Shown one piece after another: positions 53,408 through 63,193 of a stretch of DNA of 64,000 nt. The DNA lies in contig NZ_CP068771.1 in NCBI RefSeq assembly GCF_018336935.1, positions 5,146,001-5,210,000 of the forward strand, given 5' to 3'. The notes under the pieces are model-generated. The model made no database searches and was not told where the DNA came from. It saw nothing but the letters and a program-made list of their open reading frames with translations. The stretch is from Serratia plymuthica. GTDB lineage: Bacteria > Pseudomonadota > Gammaproteobacteria > Enterobacterales > Enterobacteriaceae. The position numbers and the translations under genes were made by a program. Position 1 is the first letter of the stretch. Each line of letters starts with the position of its first letter.

Positions 53408-53563
53408 TTATCTCCGCCTTCTCCAATCCCATTCAGCATGAGCCCAGATAGCAAGCATCACGCAGCTTGAAATGAACATAATATCAGGCCAGTGAGTGAA
53501 ACCAGTGATAATGGAAACAGCGGAGGTCAGTGCTGCTATCCGTGTCAGCGCTTTGATGGGCAT
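53408..53563 (-). CDS. Small phage-like membrane protein, 51 residues
   Basis: From the ATG at 53563 to the TAA at 53408 the frame gives one strongly hydrophobic segment (TSAVSIITGFTHWPDIMFIS, then CVMLAIWAH) and a basic C-terminus (WDWRRRR). I do not recognise the family, but small membrane proteins of this type are common in prophages near lysis genes. No good ribosome-binding site is visible, and a GGCGGAG/CTCCGCC hairpin overlaps its stop. It may be a relic. Confidence 0.4.
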   Translation of the reverse strand: MPIKALTRIAALTSAVSIITGFTHWPDIMFISSCVMLAIWAHAEWDWRRRR

Positions 53564-53777
53564 TTGTGGGCCAAGTCAAGGGGATTAGTCCTATATGTTG
53601 AGGCCTTAGTTAAAACGCTTCAAATTGGTTTTGCAGATCAATTATCTAGTATCGATCGTTTAAATCGATCTAAATGCTAACAATTTCCCAGCGTTCAGAC
53701 TAAACAAATTGGTGAAGTTGAAGGCGAATGCTGCTTCCATTGCCTCCCATTGGGTTTTTAAAGGGGATTTCGAGAGG

Positions 53778-53911
53778 TCAGCGCTGGTTCTGAAAGGCGT
53801 ACAGCCAGCGCTGGTGTTCTTCGTCTTCGCGTATAGCGTATATTGCGAGGCTGTTGAACTTTGATGGATACCGGTCATTTTCGGTCAGGAAGAAAATCTG
53901 CGTGCCATTTA
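53778..53911 (-). pseudogene. Remnant frame downstream of the DinI-like gene
   Basis: An open frame without a start codon encodes FFLTENDRYPSKFNSLAIYA and then EHQRWLYAFQNQR before a stop. Its amino-acid composition is protein-like, unlike the alternative frames, but I do not recognise it. It directly follows the DinI-like gene and is probably a decayed phage gene. Confidence 0.3.
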
Positions 53912-53919
53912 TTTATGAG

Positions 53920-54162
53920 TCAGATATCAGTTACCAGCCATTGATCGCCTTCTTCGAACATCTCTTCCAACATACGATTGAGCTTTTCCCTGTCGCTTTT
54001 GTTTGCATCGGAGTTAAGGCCGTTAGACTGCATAGGCTTCACTCTCACATCGGCATCGGGGAAAATCCGATGCACCCGCTTAGTCAATTCAGCTTTGATA
54101 ATCTCTGCCGCGTCAGGCAAACCATTAACATTACGTTTATCAAAAACGAGTTCTACAAACAT
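53920..54162 (-). CDS. DinI-like SOS-response protein
   Basis: This 80-residue protein follows the DinI pattern: MFVELVFDKRNVNGLPDAAEI, KRVHRIFPDADVRVKPM, an acidic second helix (DREKLNRMLEEMFEEGDQW) and a short C-terminus. DinI binds RecA filaments and modulates LexA and UmuD cleavage. Phages carry relatives of this kind (DinI/Tum group). A LexA box (54182-54197) lies just upstream, so it is SOS-induced. It is the one gene of the tRNA-Pro element that looks intact. Confidence 0.8.
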   Translation of the reverse strand: MFVELVFDKRNVNGLPDAAEIIKAELTKRVHRIFPDADVRVKPMQSNGLNSDANKSDREKLNRMLEEMFEEGDQWLVTDI

Positions 54163-54181
54163 TTTGAAACCTCAAATTTAA

Positions 54182-54197
54182 CTGGTTATTAATACAG
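54182..54197 (-). promoter_or_regulatory. LexA (SOS) box of the DinI-like gene
   Basis: CTGGTTATTAATACAG matches CTG-N10-CAG with an AT-rich centre and lies 20 bases upstream of the DinI-like start codon. It is followed by GTGTG, as is the orphan box at 52832, so the two may derive from a common arrangement. Confidence 0.65.
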
Positions 54198-54292
54198 TGT
54201 GTTCGAGTGTCGGCTTTTTTAAAAGTTGGGATTTTTTGGACGGTTTCGTCGGGGGTTATACCATTGTTTTACCATCGGCAAACATTGAATAA

Positions 54293-54353
54293 AAAAAACC
54301 AACCGCTATGGGTTGGTTTTTCTAAGGATTTTTGGTCGGCATGAGAGGATTCG
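54293..54353. repeat. Right copy of the 61-bp direct repeat at tRNA-Pro
   Basis: This copy contains the terminator AACCAACC-N6-GGTTGGTT (flanked by A and T runs, 54291-54321) of tRNA-Pro and the 3' 21 bases of the tRNA itself. It is 58/61 identical to 52699-52759, 1594 bases away. Together they bound the decayed element. Confidence 0.75.
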
Positions 54354-54409
54354 AACCTCCGACCCCCGACACCCCATGACGGTGCGCTACCAAGCTGCGC
54401 TACATGCCG
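54333..54409 (-). tRNA. tRNA-Pro (anticodon GGG)
   Basis: A 77-nt tRNA with encoded CCA. The acceptor is CGGCATG/CATGCCG, the anticodon region CATGGGGTG gives GGG, and the T-loop is TTCGAAT. It closely matches the E. coli ProL tRNA. Its 3' end served as an integration site, as shown by the partial duplicate at 52739-52777. Confidence 0.95.
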
Positions 54410-54487
54410 ACGCTATGGCAAATCATACTACCCTTAACCAAAATCAATGCAAGAGTAGTAGCGCCTGATTGCTTGTATTTTAAGCAG

Positions 54488-56269
54488 TTAGTTGGCGATG
54501 AAGCGTTTAACGTCAGTCAGCACCTGCAACAGCAGGGTAAGCTGTGGTTTCTCGTCTTTTATTTCTTTGTCGTTTTTATCGTACGCCCGATAAGTTCCAT
54601 TGCCGTCCAGCACCATGGTTTGTGTTGGCGTAGTGATGATCAACAGGTTGTTATCACCGGTGGCTACCCAGTTATTCCTGCGCTGTGCGGTGAACAGGTC
54701 TTCACCCTGCGAATAGTCATTGGGAGCCGTTTTAACGTGCAGTAAACGTTGCATCAGCGTGCGCATTACATCGTTATGGCCGGTCAACTTATTGATGGCC
54801 TGGGCCGGTGTACCCGGCCAGTGGATAACCAGCGGCACCTGCAACTGTTGTTGATTGTAACTGCTGCCCGCGCCCCAGTAGCCCTTACCGGTATCATTGA
54901 ATTCAATACCGTGCTCTGCGGTAATCACCACCACTGTGTTATCCAGAACGCCGCGCGCTTTCAGCGTGTCGAGCACTTCGGCAATCTGCGTATCCACTTC
55001 CTGCGCGCCGGCGCGATAACGTTGAATAAAGTCGGCCGGGGCCGGCGTTTTTTCATTGGCCGCAGGTTCAGCGCCACGGAAGTTGATGTAGGAGAACCAC
55101 GGTGCCTTGTTGTTCTGATCGTTCAGCCAACGCTGCCATTGCTGCGTGGTTACCGCATCGTTTTGTCTGGCCGGTGCCGGCAGCGAGAAGTCGGTCAACA
55201 GCGCCTGACGATACAGGCTGGCATTAAAGCCGTCTGACGAGAACAGACCAAATTGATAGCCTTGAGCGCTGAGTGCGCTCACCAGGGCAGAAGGTTTGCG
55301 CGCGGCGAGAATGCTGTCCAGATAGGTCGGCGAAATACCGTAGAACAGGCCAAACAGGCCGGTATCCGCATGATTGCCCGAACTGTAGTGATCGCTGAAG
55401 CTTACGTTCTCCTGCGCGAAGCGGGCGAGGGCAGGCATATCCTTGGTCATATCCTGGGCGCGAACGCCATCCACGACGATCATCAGCAGGTTATAACCGC
55501 TGCCTTTGTCGCTGTAGCTGAGATCGTTGAGCGGGTATTCCACCGCTACGGCCTCCGGATTGCCCTGTTGCACCAGACGGCGCTCGTACTCTTGCGGATC
55601 GAGCAGGCCGTGTTTCTCAAGGAATTTACGCGCGGTCATCGGGTAGGAAAGCGGCAGGTTGGCTCGCTGCATGGTGATCGGGCGATAGAAATTGGCGTCG
55701 GCCCAGATATAAATCAGGTGCGAGGCAAAAAAGGTGCTGATAAACAGCACGGCCAGCGGCTTGCCAAAATATTGGCGGTTCAGGCTGCGAAGCTTTTGCC
55801 AGCTCCAGGTGCCAAACAGCATCTCCACCAGGAAGATAACCGGCACGCAGATGAACATCAGCTGCCAGTCGCGCGCCAGCTCGCTTTGATCCGGATTAAC
55901 CACCAGCTCCCACACCACCGGGTTAAGATGAAGGTGGAAATGCGTGAACACTTCGCTGTCTACCAGCAACAGTGTTAGCCCCGTAGTGGCCAGCGCGGCG
56001 GAAATAAACCGCAGCAGCCGCTGCGACATCACCACAAAGGTGAGCGGGAATATCACCAGCAGGTAGCCGGCGAAAACGATAAAGCTGAAATGCCCCAGTA
56101 AGCTGACCAGGGCATAAACCCGGCCCAACAGGGAAGAGGGCCAGTCGGTGACAAACAGGTAGCGGCTACCCAACCCGAGGGCGAGCAGAATATTGAATAA
56201 GGCGAACCAGTGCCCCCAGCTAATCATCTGGGAGACTTTTTCACGATAACGCTGACGGTTTGTCACCAT
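54488..56269 (-). CDS. yejM: Inner-membrane regulator of LPS synthesis YejM (PbgA/LapC)
   Basis: YejM inhibits LapB (YciM) and so protects LpxC from FtsH, which adjusts lipopolysaccharide output; it is essential or nearly so in E. coli. The 593 residues comprise five N-terminal membrane helices (to about residue 190) and a periplasmic alkaline-phosphatase-fold domain (NLLMIVVDGVRAQDM near 260, TAEHGIEF near 470). The N-terminal MVTNRQRYREKVSQMISWGH is that of the family. It lies ten bases downstream of yejL, with which it is probably co-transcribed. Confidence 0.95.
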   Translation of the reverse strand: MVTNRQRYREKVSQMISWGHWFALFNILLALGLGSRYLFVTDWPSSLLGRVYALVSLLGHFSFIVFAGYLLVIFPLTFVVMSQRLLRFISAALATTGLTLLLVDSEVFTHFHLHLNPVVWELVVNPDQSELARDWQLMFICVPVIFLVEMLFGTWSWQKLRSLNRQYFGKPLAVLFISTFFASHLIYIWADANFYRPITMQRANLPLSYPMTARKFLEKHGLLDPQEYERRLVQQGNPEAVAVEYPLNDLSYSDKGSGYNLLMIVVDGVRAQDMTKDMPALARFAQENVSFSDHYSSGNHADTGLFGLFYGISPTYLDSILAARKPSALVSALSAQGYQFGLFSSDGFNASLYRQALLTDFSLPAPARQNDAVTTQQWQRWLNDQNNKAPWFSYINFRGAEPAANEKTPAPADFIQRYRAGAQEVDTQIAEVLDTLKARGVLDNTVVVITAEHGIEFNDTGKGYWGAGSSYNQQQLQVPLVIHWPGTPAQAINKLTGHNDVMRTLMQRLLHVKTAPNDYSQGEDLFTAQRRNNWVATGDNNLLIITTPTQTMVLDGNGTYRAYDKNDKEIKDEKPQLTLLLQVLTDVKRFIAN

Positions 56270-56278
56270 AAGTAATTA

Positions 56279-56506
56279 TTAATGCGCTTTGTCTTCACGA
56301 ATAGAAGCTTGCAGAGCTTCTGCAAACGATCTTGCCAACGTCTTCCGCTGCGCGGGAGCAACGCTGGTGTTGATCAGATTAGTTACCATGTTGCCCAGCA
56401 CCATCAGAGAAAGATCGGTGGGAGTATGGTGTTTTTCCAGAACATTGACCAGCTCAGAGAGCAGTTGTTCAACGTGTTCGTCACTGTAACGGGATGATTG
56501 TGGCAT
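56279..56506 (-). CDS. yejL: Conserved small protein YejL (DUF1414)
   Basis: A 75-residue, mostly helical protein matching E. coli YejL ([38 protein letters not shown], ending REDKAH). The function is unknown. ATG 56506 is chosen because the family begins MPQxSRYSDE; the frame is open for 11 more codons without likeness. It precedes yejM by ten bases and is divergent from yejK. Confidence 0.93.
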   Translation of the reverse strand: MPQSSRYSDEHVEQLLSELVNVLEKHHTPTDLSLMVLGNMVTNLINTSVAPAQRKTLARSFAEALQASIREDKAH

Positions 56507-56683
56507 AAAAATTGCGCTCAAAGCCTGACAAAGTCCCATATCTTACCGTATAGAGCCGTGATTTTCCGCTCTTTTATAGCGTGGTACGCGTTAAGGTAAC
56601 GATCGTTTGCCGATCCCGCTTTACAGTTGCAGGGCGAAGCCTTCAGTGCTTGAATACGCGCTCAAAGAACAGGAGGATTTATC

Positions 56684-57694
56684 ATGAGTCTGGATATCGA
56701 CCAGATCGCTCTGCACCAGTTGGTAAAACGCGATGAACAAACGCTGGACGTGGTGCTGCGCGACTCTCTTCTTCCCACCAATGCGGCGGTGGAAGAGATG
56801 ATGGAGGAACTGCATCGTGTCTACAGTGCCAAGAGCAAGGCTTATGGCCTGTTCAATGAAGGTAGTGAGCTGGCGGATGCGCTGCGCACCTGCCGCAAGG
56901 ACGATAAGGACTTTCTGGCCTTCAGCCGTGCGGCGACAGGCCGCCTGCGCGATGAATTGGGCAAGTACCCGTTTGCCGAAGGCGGCGTGGTGCTTTTTGG
57001 CCAGTATCGTTACCTATCGACAGAGTATTTGCTGATCGCGGTGCTCAACAGCCGCAACAGCTCGCGCGTCAATGAAGAGCTGGATATCAATACCACCCAT
57101 TATCTGGACATCAACCACGCCGACATCGTGGCGCGCATCGATCTGACCGAGTGGGAAACCAACCCGGAATCCACCCGTTACCTGACCTTCCTGAAAGGCC
57201 GTGTGGGGCGCAAGGTGTCCGATTTCTTTATGGATTTCCTGGCGGCGGCCGAAGGGCTGGACACCAAAGCGCAGAACCGGGGCTTGCTGCAGGCGGTTGA
57301 CGATTACTGCGCCGACGCTCAACTGGATAAAAACGAGCGCCAGTCGGTGCGCCAGCAGGTTTACAGCTACTGCAACGAACAGTTGCAGGCCGGCGAGGAA
57401 ATAGAGCTGCAGGAACTGTCGAAAGAGATCGCGCCGGTGGGCGAAAAAGATTTCCTGCAATTTTCCAGCGAACAGGGTTATCAACTGGAAGACAGCTTCC
57501 CGGCCGATCGTGGCACTTTGCGTCAGTTGACCAAGTTCGCCGGCAGCGGCGGCGGCATCAGCATGAACTTTGACGCCATGCTGTTGGGTGAGCGAGTGTT
57601 CTGGGATGCGGCAACGGATACGTTGACCATTAAAGGCACGCCGCCGAATTTGCGCGATCAGTTGCAACGCCGCTTAAACGGCGGCAACAAGTAA
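56684..57694 (+). CDS. yejK: Nucleoid-associated protein YejK (NdpA)
   Basis: A 336-residue nucleoid-associated protein that in E. coli copurifies with the nucleoid and interacts with topoisomerase IV and gyrase. The sequence follows the family throughout ([58 protein letters not shown]). The C-terminus is basic and glycine-rich (RRLNGGNK). ATG 56684 has a near-ideal AGGAGGA ribosome-binding site. It is divergent from yejL and convergent with rplY across a shared terminator. Confidence 0.95.
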   Translation: MSLDIDQIALHQLVKRDEQTLDVVLRDSLLPTNAAVEEMMEELHRVYSAKSKAYGLFNEGSELADALRTCRKDDKDFLAFSRAATGRLRDELGKYPFAEGGVVLFGQYRYLSTEYLLIAVLNSRNSSRVNEELDINTTHYLDINHADIVARIDLTEWETNPESTRYLTFLKGRVGRKVSDFFMDFLAAAEGLDTKAQNRGLLQAVDDYCADAQLDKNERQSVRQQVYSYCNEQLQAGEEIELQELSKEIAPVGEKDFLQFSSEQGYQLEDSFPADRGTLRQLTKFAGSGGGISMNFDAMLLGERVFWDAATDTLTIKGTPPNLRDQLQRRLNGGNK

Positions 57695-57716
57695 CTTTTG
57701 CCGAATCGCAGGCAAT

Positions 57717-57742
57717 AAAAAACGCCGCAATTGCGGCGTTTT
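57717..57742. terminator. Bidirectional terminator between yejK and rplY
   Basis: AAAACGCCGC-AATT-GCGGCGTTTT is fully self-complementary, with A and T runs on the two sides, so it can end both convergent transcripts. Confidence 0.9.
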
Positions 57743-57779
57743 CTACTTCGGCGTCCCGAAAAGCTCGAATACGTTGCGA

Positions 57780-58064
57780 TTACGCGCGAACGAAGTCGAT
57801 GTGGGTCAGTTTTGGCTTGAACGGGTGACGCTGTACAGCCTGAACCTTAACTTTGGTTTCTTTACCGTCGATAACCAGAGTTACTGCTTCGCTGTAGAAT
57901 TCTGGTTTAGCTTCCATGTTCTTTACAGAATCATGGTCTAATTCGATGGAAACTGCAGCTTCTTCGCCACCGTAAACGATAGCTGGGAATTTGTTAGCTG
58001 CACGCAGGCGGCGGCTCGCACCCTTACCCTGGTCTTTACGTACTTGTACATTGATAGTGAACAT
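57780..58064 (-). CDS. rplY: 50S ribosomal protein L25
   Basis: L25 binds the E-loop of 5S rRNA. The 94 residues match E. coli in length and sequence ([39 protein letters not shown]). It is monocistronic. The leader upstream (58065-58130) is short and AT-rich near the start. Repression of its own mRNA by L25 has been described for E. coli, but I cannot show a specific leader structure here. Confidence 0.97.
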   Translation of the reverse strand: MFTINVQVRKDQGKGASRRLRAANKFPAIVYGGEEAAVSIELDHDSVKNMEAKPEFYSEAVTLVIDGKETKVKVQAVQRHPFKPKLTHIDFVRA

Positions 58065-58225
58065 TGTTTTTTCTCTTAAAAGAAAATTTACCCTGTTAAG
58101 GCGACCCAGTAACAGGTTCGATAAACCACTTTAGCACCGGGCGAACCCAGCTAAAGCGGGCGGCATTTTAACGGAAAGCCGTCGGCAGGGCAATGGAAAC
58201 CTCCCGAATCTGCGCGATGCGGGCA

Positions 58226-59983
58226 TCAATACAGCTCGTTGGCCCGGCGGAAGCGGCCTTGATAATCGAACACTTTTTCCCGTACCTGCCAGAATTGCCC
58301 GCGTTTGCGCGCCACGACAAAGTCCGGATGACGCAACAGTGCCTGCTGGGCCAGCACGTCGGCGGCGGTTTGCCAACTGAACGGCACCCCGGGCGCGCGT
58401 TGATGCGGGCGCAGAAACAGCATCTCGAAGGCTTTGCGCTGCGCCGGCGTTTGCAGGCGGAAACGCTCGCTGGTGCTGGTGCCGTCTTCATCGTAATAGG
58501 TGGCCTTCAGCCATTCGCCTTTTTCGTCGCGCCCGCTTTGCAGCGCCATACCGCCGCAGCGCAGAACCAATGCATCCTTCAGTTTCAGCGCCTCTTTCAG
58601 CATGTCATCGGGATCGACCAGCACTTCCTGGCACTGGTGGCAGCGGCGTGCGGCAATGTCGTTTTCCGCGCCGCAGTGCGGGCAACTCTTGAAACGAAAG
58701 CGGTAGTCGCACTGTTCGCGATGGCCGTCATCGTCTTCCAGCCAGCCCTGACAGCGGCGGCCGTAATGCTCGATGATGTCGCCATTCTCGGTGCACTTTC
58801 CCCAGAACAGGTTGGCGAAGCCGCAGCCGGGGCAAAATACCTGCACCGGCTGGCTGTCGCTGTGCGGTTTGCTGACGCCGACCTCCGGTGTAAACAGGTC
58901 ATGCGGGTTACCGGCGTAATCGAGGATCAGGCAATCCTCTTTGCCGGGAGCCAGCCGCAGCCCGCGGCCGACGATTTGCTGATAAAGGCTGACGGATTCG
59001 GTGGGGCGCAGAATGGCGATCAGATCGACATGCGGCGCGTCAAAGCCGGTGGTCAACACCGCGACATTGACCAGATAGCGCAGCCGCTGTTGCTTGAACG
59101 CTTCAATCAACGCATCCCGCTCGGCGGCCGGCGTTTCGGCGCTGACCAAGGCGGCCTCGCCGGCCGGCAGCAGGCCGTGGATCTCACGCGCATGCTCAAC
59201 GGTGGAGGCGAAAATCATCACCCCTTGGCGCGTTTCGGCATATTCGACGATCTGGCTGATGATATGTGGCGTGATGCGATTTTGCCGTTTCAGCTCGCGA
59301 TTGAGGTCTGCCTCACTGAACAGGCCGTTGCTTCTGGCCTCCAGGCGGCTGAAATCGTACTGCACAATCGGCATGTCGAGCCGTTCCGGCGGCACCAGAT
59401 AGCCGTTCTTGATCATATAGCGCAGCGGCAGTTCATAAATGCAGTCGCGAAACCGGCTGCCGGCATCGCCGCGGGTAAAGCCGTGGTAGTGATACTGGTA
59501 AATCCAGCCCTTGCCCAGCCGATAAGGCGTGGCGGTCAGCCCCAACAAGCGCAGCTGCGGGTTGGATTTTTGCAGGTGCTGAATAATTTGCTGATACTGG
59601 CTGTCATCGTCGTCGCTGATGCGGTGGCATTCGTCGATAATCAGCAGGGAAAATGCCCCCTCGAACAGCGGTAGATTACGCGCCACGGACTGTACGCTGC
59701 CGAACACCACTTTACCGGCGCTGTCTTTTTGCTGCAGCCCGGCGGCAAAGATATCCGCCTCCAGCCCATAGGCGCAGTATTTGGCGTGGTTTTGCGCCAC
59801 CAGCTCCTTCACGTGGGCCAGCACCAATACCCGGCCGCGCGCCCGCTTCGCCAGTTCGGCGATCACCAGGCTTTTGCCTGCACCGGTCGGCAGCACAATC
59901 AGCGCCGGTTGCGAATGCCGGCGGAAATGTTTGATGGTGGCTTCGACCGCTTCCAATTGGTAGGGGCGTAGAGTAAAGGCCAT
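58226..59983 (-). CDS. radD: RadD, superfamily 2 helicase-like DNA repair ATPase
   Basis: RadD (YejH) acts with RecA and SSB in double-strand-break repair. The 585-residue protein has an N-terminal helicase core with Walker [11 protein letters not shown] near residue 35, DECH near 116, TATPYRLGK, and C-terminal helicase motifs [11 protein letters not shown] and QIVGRGLR (arginine finger). Zinc-binding cysteine clusters follow ([24 protein letters not shown]). ATG 59983 begins three bases after the stop of a 23-codon ORF, and no Shine-Dalgarno precedes it, so translation may depend on that ORF. Confidence 0.95.
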   Translation of the reverse strand: MAFTLRPYQLEAVEATIKHFRRHSQPALIVLPTGAGKSLVIAELAKRARGRVLVLAHVKELVAQNHAKYCAYGLEADIFAAGLQQKDSAGKVVFGSVQSVARNLPLFEGAFSLLIIDECHRISDDDDSQYQQIIQHLQKSNPQLRLLGLTATPYRLGKGWIYQYHYHGFTRGDAGSRFRDCIYELPLRYMIKNGYLVPPERLDMPIVQYDFSRLEARSNGLFSEADLNRELKRQNRITPHIISQIVEYAETRQGVMIFASTVEHAREIHGLLPAGEAALVSAETPAAERDALIEAFKQQRLRYLVNVAVLTTGFDAPHVDLIAILRPTESVSLYQQIVGRGLRLAPGKEDCLILDYAGNPHDLFTPEVGVSKPHSDSQPVQVFCPGCGFANLFWGKCTENGDIIEHYGRRCQGWLEDDDGHREQCDYRFRFKSCPHCGAENDIAARRCHQCQEVLVDPDDMLKEALKLKDALVLRCGGMALQSGRDEKGEWLKATYYDEDGTSTSERFRLQTPAQRKAFEMLFLRPHQRAPGVPFSWQTAADVLAQQALLRHPDFVVARKRGQFWQVREKVFDYQGRFRRANELY

Positions 59984-59986
59984 GAA

Positions 59987-60058
59987 TTAACGCCGTTGGT
60001 TGAAATGGGCCGCCGGGAACATGTTTTGCAACATCTGAACCCACAGAAACAGTGACAT
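59987..60058 (-). CDS. Possible 23-residue leader peptide or small protein upstream of radD
   Basis: An ORF of 23 codons (begins [11 protein letters not shown], ends AHFNQRR) starts at 60058 behind GAGGAGTAAA, a ribosome-binding site stronger than any seen for radD itself. Its TAA is separated from the radD ATG by three bases. The N-terminal half is hydrophobic and the C-terminus basic. I do not recognise it. Translational coupling with radD is the simplest role; an independent small membrane peptide is the alternative. Confidence 0.5.
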   Translation of the reverse strand: MSLFLWVQMLQNMFPAAHFNQRR

Positions 60059-60292
60059 TTTACTCCTCAGGCGGCTAAAAAATTTCTATTATTATGCCTT
60101 CTGAGCGCATGCGGTGCGAGAAGCGTGGAAATTACCTCTGTCAGGGGGCCGTTTCCGCCGCTATACTCCTGTGACAGTAATCGCTGTTTCCCCCTCTCCG
60201 AACCTGCCCTGTTGCACCTGGTGCAACGGCGGGCGTCATATTTTAGCAATACGATCAATGCGATCATAACAACGACAGGCAAAGCAGATTCA

Positions 60293-61006
60293 ATGCGACT
60301 GGACAAGTTTTTATCTCAGCAGTTAGGTGTTAGCCGCGCGCTGGTAGCGCGTGAACTTCGGGCAAAGCGCGTCACCGTGGACGGTGAAGTGGTGAAGAGC
60401 GGGGCTGTCAAACTGACCCCGGAGCAGGTGGTCGCGTTTGACGGCAACCCGCTGCAACAGCTGAGCGGCCCGCGCTATTTCATGCTCAACAAGCCTCAGG
60501 GGTACGTTTGCTCTACGGACGATCCCGATCACCCGACGGTGCTGTATTTCCTCGATGAGCCGGTCGCTTATAAACTGCATGCCGCCGGTCGGCTGGATAT
60601 CGACACCACCGGCCTGGTGCTGATGACTGACGATGGGCAGTGGTCGCACCGCATCACCTCACCGAAACATCATTGTGAGAAAACCTATCTGGTCACGCTG
60701 GAGCATCCGCTGGCGGAAGATACTGCGCAGCAGTTTGCCGAAGGCGTGCAGTTGCATAATGAGAAAGATCTGACTCGTCCGGCGCAGCTGGAAAAAATTG
60801 AAGACACTCTGGTGCGCCTGACCATCAGCGAAGGGCGTTACCACCAGGTGAAACGCATGTTCGCGGCGGTCGGCAATCGGGTTATCGAACTGCACCGCGA
60901 GCGGATTGGCGCCATCGTGATGGATGAAGATTTGGCTCCGGGGGAATACCGCCCGTTGACTGAAGAAGAAATCGCCAGCGTAGGCGCGCCACATTTACAG
61001 GACTAA
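60293..61006 (+). CDS. rsuA: 16S rRNA pseudouridine(516) synthase
   Basis: RsuA makes the single pseudouridine in 16S rRNA at position 516. The 237-residue protein has an N-terminal S4-like RNA-binding domain ([23 protein letters not shown]), the catalytic loop [16 protein letters not shown] with the active-site Asp near residue 102, and the [14 protein letters not shown] motif. ATG 60293 aligns with the family start; the longer open frame upstream has no likeness. It is followed by bcr after 30 bases, as in E. coli. Confidence 0.95.
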   Translation: MRLDKFLSQQLGVSRALVARELRAKRVTVDGEVVKSGAVKLTPEQVVAFDGNPLQQLSGPRYFMLNKPQGYVCSTDDPDHPTVLYFLDEPVAYKLHAAGRLDIDTTGLVLMTDDGQWSHRITSPKHHCEKTYLVTLEHPLAEDTAQQFAEGVQLHNEKDLTRPAQLEKIEDTLVRLTISEGRYHQVKRMFAAVGNRVIELHRERIGAIVMDEDLAPGEYRPLTEEEIASVGAPHLQD

Positions 61007-61036
61007 CGGCTGCGGCTGATTAAGGAGTCGTTGAAC

Positions 61037-62233
61037 GTGCAACAGAACCGGTCATCTCACCTCGGTTTGATTTTTATTCTGGGCCTGCTTTCCATGCTGA
61101 TGCCGCTGGCTATCGACATGTATCTGCCCAGTATGCCGGTGATAGCCAGTCAGTTCGGCGTCGAGTCGGGCAGCGTGCAGATGACGCTCAGCGCCTATAT
61201 GCTCGGTTTTGCCCTGGGGCAACTGTTCTATGGGCCGATGTCGGACAGCATAGGGCGCAAGCCGGTGATCCTCTGGGGGACGCTGATCTTCGCCATCGCC
61301 GGCGGCGCCTGCGCCATGGCGCAGTCGATCGAGCAGTTGATCAACCTGCGTTTCCTGCACGGCCTGTCGGCGGCGGCGGCCAGCGTGGTGATCAATGCCC
61401 TGATGCGCGATATGTTCACCAAGGACGAGTTTTCGCGCATGATGTCGTTTGTCATCCTGGTGATGACCATTGCGCCCTTGCTGGCGCCGATGATCGGCGG
61501 TGCGCTGCTGCTGTGGTTCAGCTGGCATGCGATTTTCTGGACCATGGGCGCTGCGGCGCTGATCGGTTCGCTGCTGGTGGCGTTTTTTATCAAAGAGACG
61601 CTGCCGAAAGAGCGGCGGCAGAAATTCCATCTACGCACCACGTTGGGCAATTTCGCTTCGCTGTTCCGCCACAAGCGCGTGCTGAGTTATATGTTGGCCA
61701 GCGCCTTCTCGTTCGCCGGCATGTTCTCGTTCCTCAGCGCCGGGCCGTTCGTGTACATCGAGTTGAATAACGTTTCTCCGCAGCATTTTGGTTATTACTT
61801 TGCGTTGAATATCGTGTTTCTGTTCCTGACAACCCTGATCAACAGCCGTAATGTTCGGCGGCGGGGGGCGATCAACATGTTCCGGCTGGGCTTGTTGGTT
61901 CAACTGGCGATGGGGCTGTGGTTGCTGGCGGTGAGCGCCATTGGCCTGGGCTTCTGGGCGCTGGTGCTCGGCGTGGCGGTTTATCTGGGTTGTATCGCCA
62001 TGATTTCGTCCAACGCCATGGCGGTGATCCTGGATGATTTCCCGCATATGGCGGGTACGGCGTCCTCGCTGGCCGGTACGCTGCGCTTCAGCATCGGTGC
62101 TCTGGTGGGAGCGATATTGTCGATGGCCCCGGGCAAGAGCGCCTGGCCGATGGTCTCCTCCATGGCGCTGTGCAGCATCGTAGCGGTGCTGTTCTATTTG
62201 TATGCCAGCCGTCCACGCAACAACGTAGCCTGA
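61037..62233 (+). CDS. bcr: Bcr/CflA-type multidrug efflux MFS transporter
   Basis: A proton-driven exporter linked to bicyclomycin and sulfonamide resistance and to cysteine export in E. coli. It has 398 residues and twelve helices. The motif-A loop [16 protein letters not shown] between helices 2 and 3, [22 protein letters not shown] and [18 protein letters not shown] are those of E. coli Bcr. GTG 61037 is chosen because AAGGAG (61022-61027) is nine bases upstream; a TTG at 61031 is only three bases from it. Confidence 0.93.
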   Translation: MQQNRSSHLGLIFILGLLSMLMPLAIDMYLPSMPVIASQFGVESGSVQMTLSAYMLGFALGQLFYGPMSDSIGRKPVILWGTLIFAIAGGACAMAQSIEQLINLRFLHGLSAAAASVVINALMRDMFTKDEFSRMMSFVILVMTIAPLLAPMIGGALLLWFSWHAIFWTMGAAALIGSLLVAFFIKETLPKERRQKFHLRTTLGNFASLFRHKRVLSYMLASAFSFAGMFSFLSAGPFVYIELNNVSPQHFGYYFALNIVFLFLTTLINSRNVRRRGAINMFRLGLLVQLAMGLWLLAVSAIGLGFWALVLGVAVYLGCIAMISSNAMAVILDDFPHMAGTASSLAGTLRFSIGALVGAILSMAPGKSAWPMVSSMALCSIVAVLFYLYASRPRNNVA

Positions 62234-62840
62234 CCCTTCCACGATTTTATCCTGTCTGACAAAGGCCAGTTTGGCGCTGAGCCTTTGTCAGGGTATTTTC
62301 CGAACCTTCAATCATCCCGCTGACAACGGGAGTTTTGTTGCTAAATATAAGTGCGCTAATTAAATGAGCAACGTGCAATCTGTGTGCTTTTTGTTAAAAA
62401 AAGAGCGGGGCCTGCTCAGGCAATTATCGGGCTTCACCGTATTATCTTTGCCTGAATAGGGCCGGTGATTTATTTTGTGACTATTTAAAATCAATGGGTT
62501 AATTGGTTTTTTGGCATCGATTGCCGAAGCTGAATGTTTCTTCAATGTAAAATTATGAAGAGTGAAAAGTAACCGTATTGCAAGAAAAAAGAGTTGAGAT
62601 CACAACGGGAAAGGGTTACATATAACGCAAAAATGCGAGCTGAGTCGCAAAATAGCGTGAAATGACATTGCGCGGAGCACCAAAACAGCACGACATCAGC
62701 AAGCGCAGGGGCTGGTTAATAGGTTGTCACATATTTTACATTTAAATAACATGTGTGCGCGGCGGAGTCGGTTCTCAACGGCTATAACTTAGTTACCCTG
62801 TCAGGTAAAAATGTTTCACTTTTCAAACTAGGGATTTCAT
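62234..62840. other. AT-rich non-coding region between bcr and yejG
   Basis: No gene was found. A 10-bp perfect stem TGACAAAGGC / GCCTTTGTCA (62257-62290, 14-base loop, no T run) may help end the bcr transcript. A candidate yejG promoter is TTGTCA (62724), 17 bases, TAACAT (62747-62752). Confidence 0.45.
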
Positions 62841-63185
62841 GTGGATAGTATCCAACTTTCGGTAGTGCATCGCTTGCCGCAAAGTTATCGTTGGCTATCA
62901 GGTTTTACCGGTATCAAGGTTGAACCGATTCCGCTTAGCGTGATAGACGAGGATAACAACCTGATTGGTCTGAAACTGCTCAGCCATGAAGGAGGGGACG
63001 CCTGGCAGGTAATGCAACAGCTCAAGCTGTCTTTGCAGGAGATTCAGGTCGATTGCGCCATCGTGGAGTGGGAAGGGGAAGCTTGCCTGTTTGTGCACCG
63101 CTGCGATGAAAGCGCCACCTTATGCCGGTTAAAAAACGTGGGTGCCGCCATCGCCGAGCCACTGAGCGCACAATACCCTTTCTGA
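62841..63185 (+). CDS. yejG: Conserved protein YejG
   Basis: A 114-residue protein matching E. coli YejG (SIQLSVVHRLPQSYRW, GFTGIKVEPIP, RLKNVGAAIAEPLS). The function is not established; I see no membrane segment or catalytic motif. The start is a GTG at 62841 giving MDSIQLSVVHRLP. It is convergent with yejF, the stops being eight bases apart. Confidence 0.92.
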   Translation: MDSIQLSVVHRLPQSYRWLSGFTGIKVEPIPLSVIDEDNNLIGLKLLSHEGGDAWQVMQQLKLSLQEIQVDCAIVEWEGEACLFVHRCDESATLCRLKNVGAAIAEPLSAQYPF

Positions 63186-63193
63186 GCCCGCTA

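Noticed and set aside
53492..53680. 62-codon plus-strand ORF in the tRNA-Pro element
   Set aside because: No ribosome-binding site and no likeness; it overlaps the more protein-like small membrane ORF on the other strand.
58193..59674. 493-codon open frame antisense to radD
   Set aside because: It fully overlaps radD, whose helicase motifs and zinc cysteines are unambiguous.
62360..62545. 61-codon minus-strand ORF between bcr and yejG
   Set aside because: AT-rich spacer with no ribosome-binding site or conserved features.
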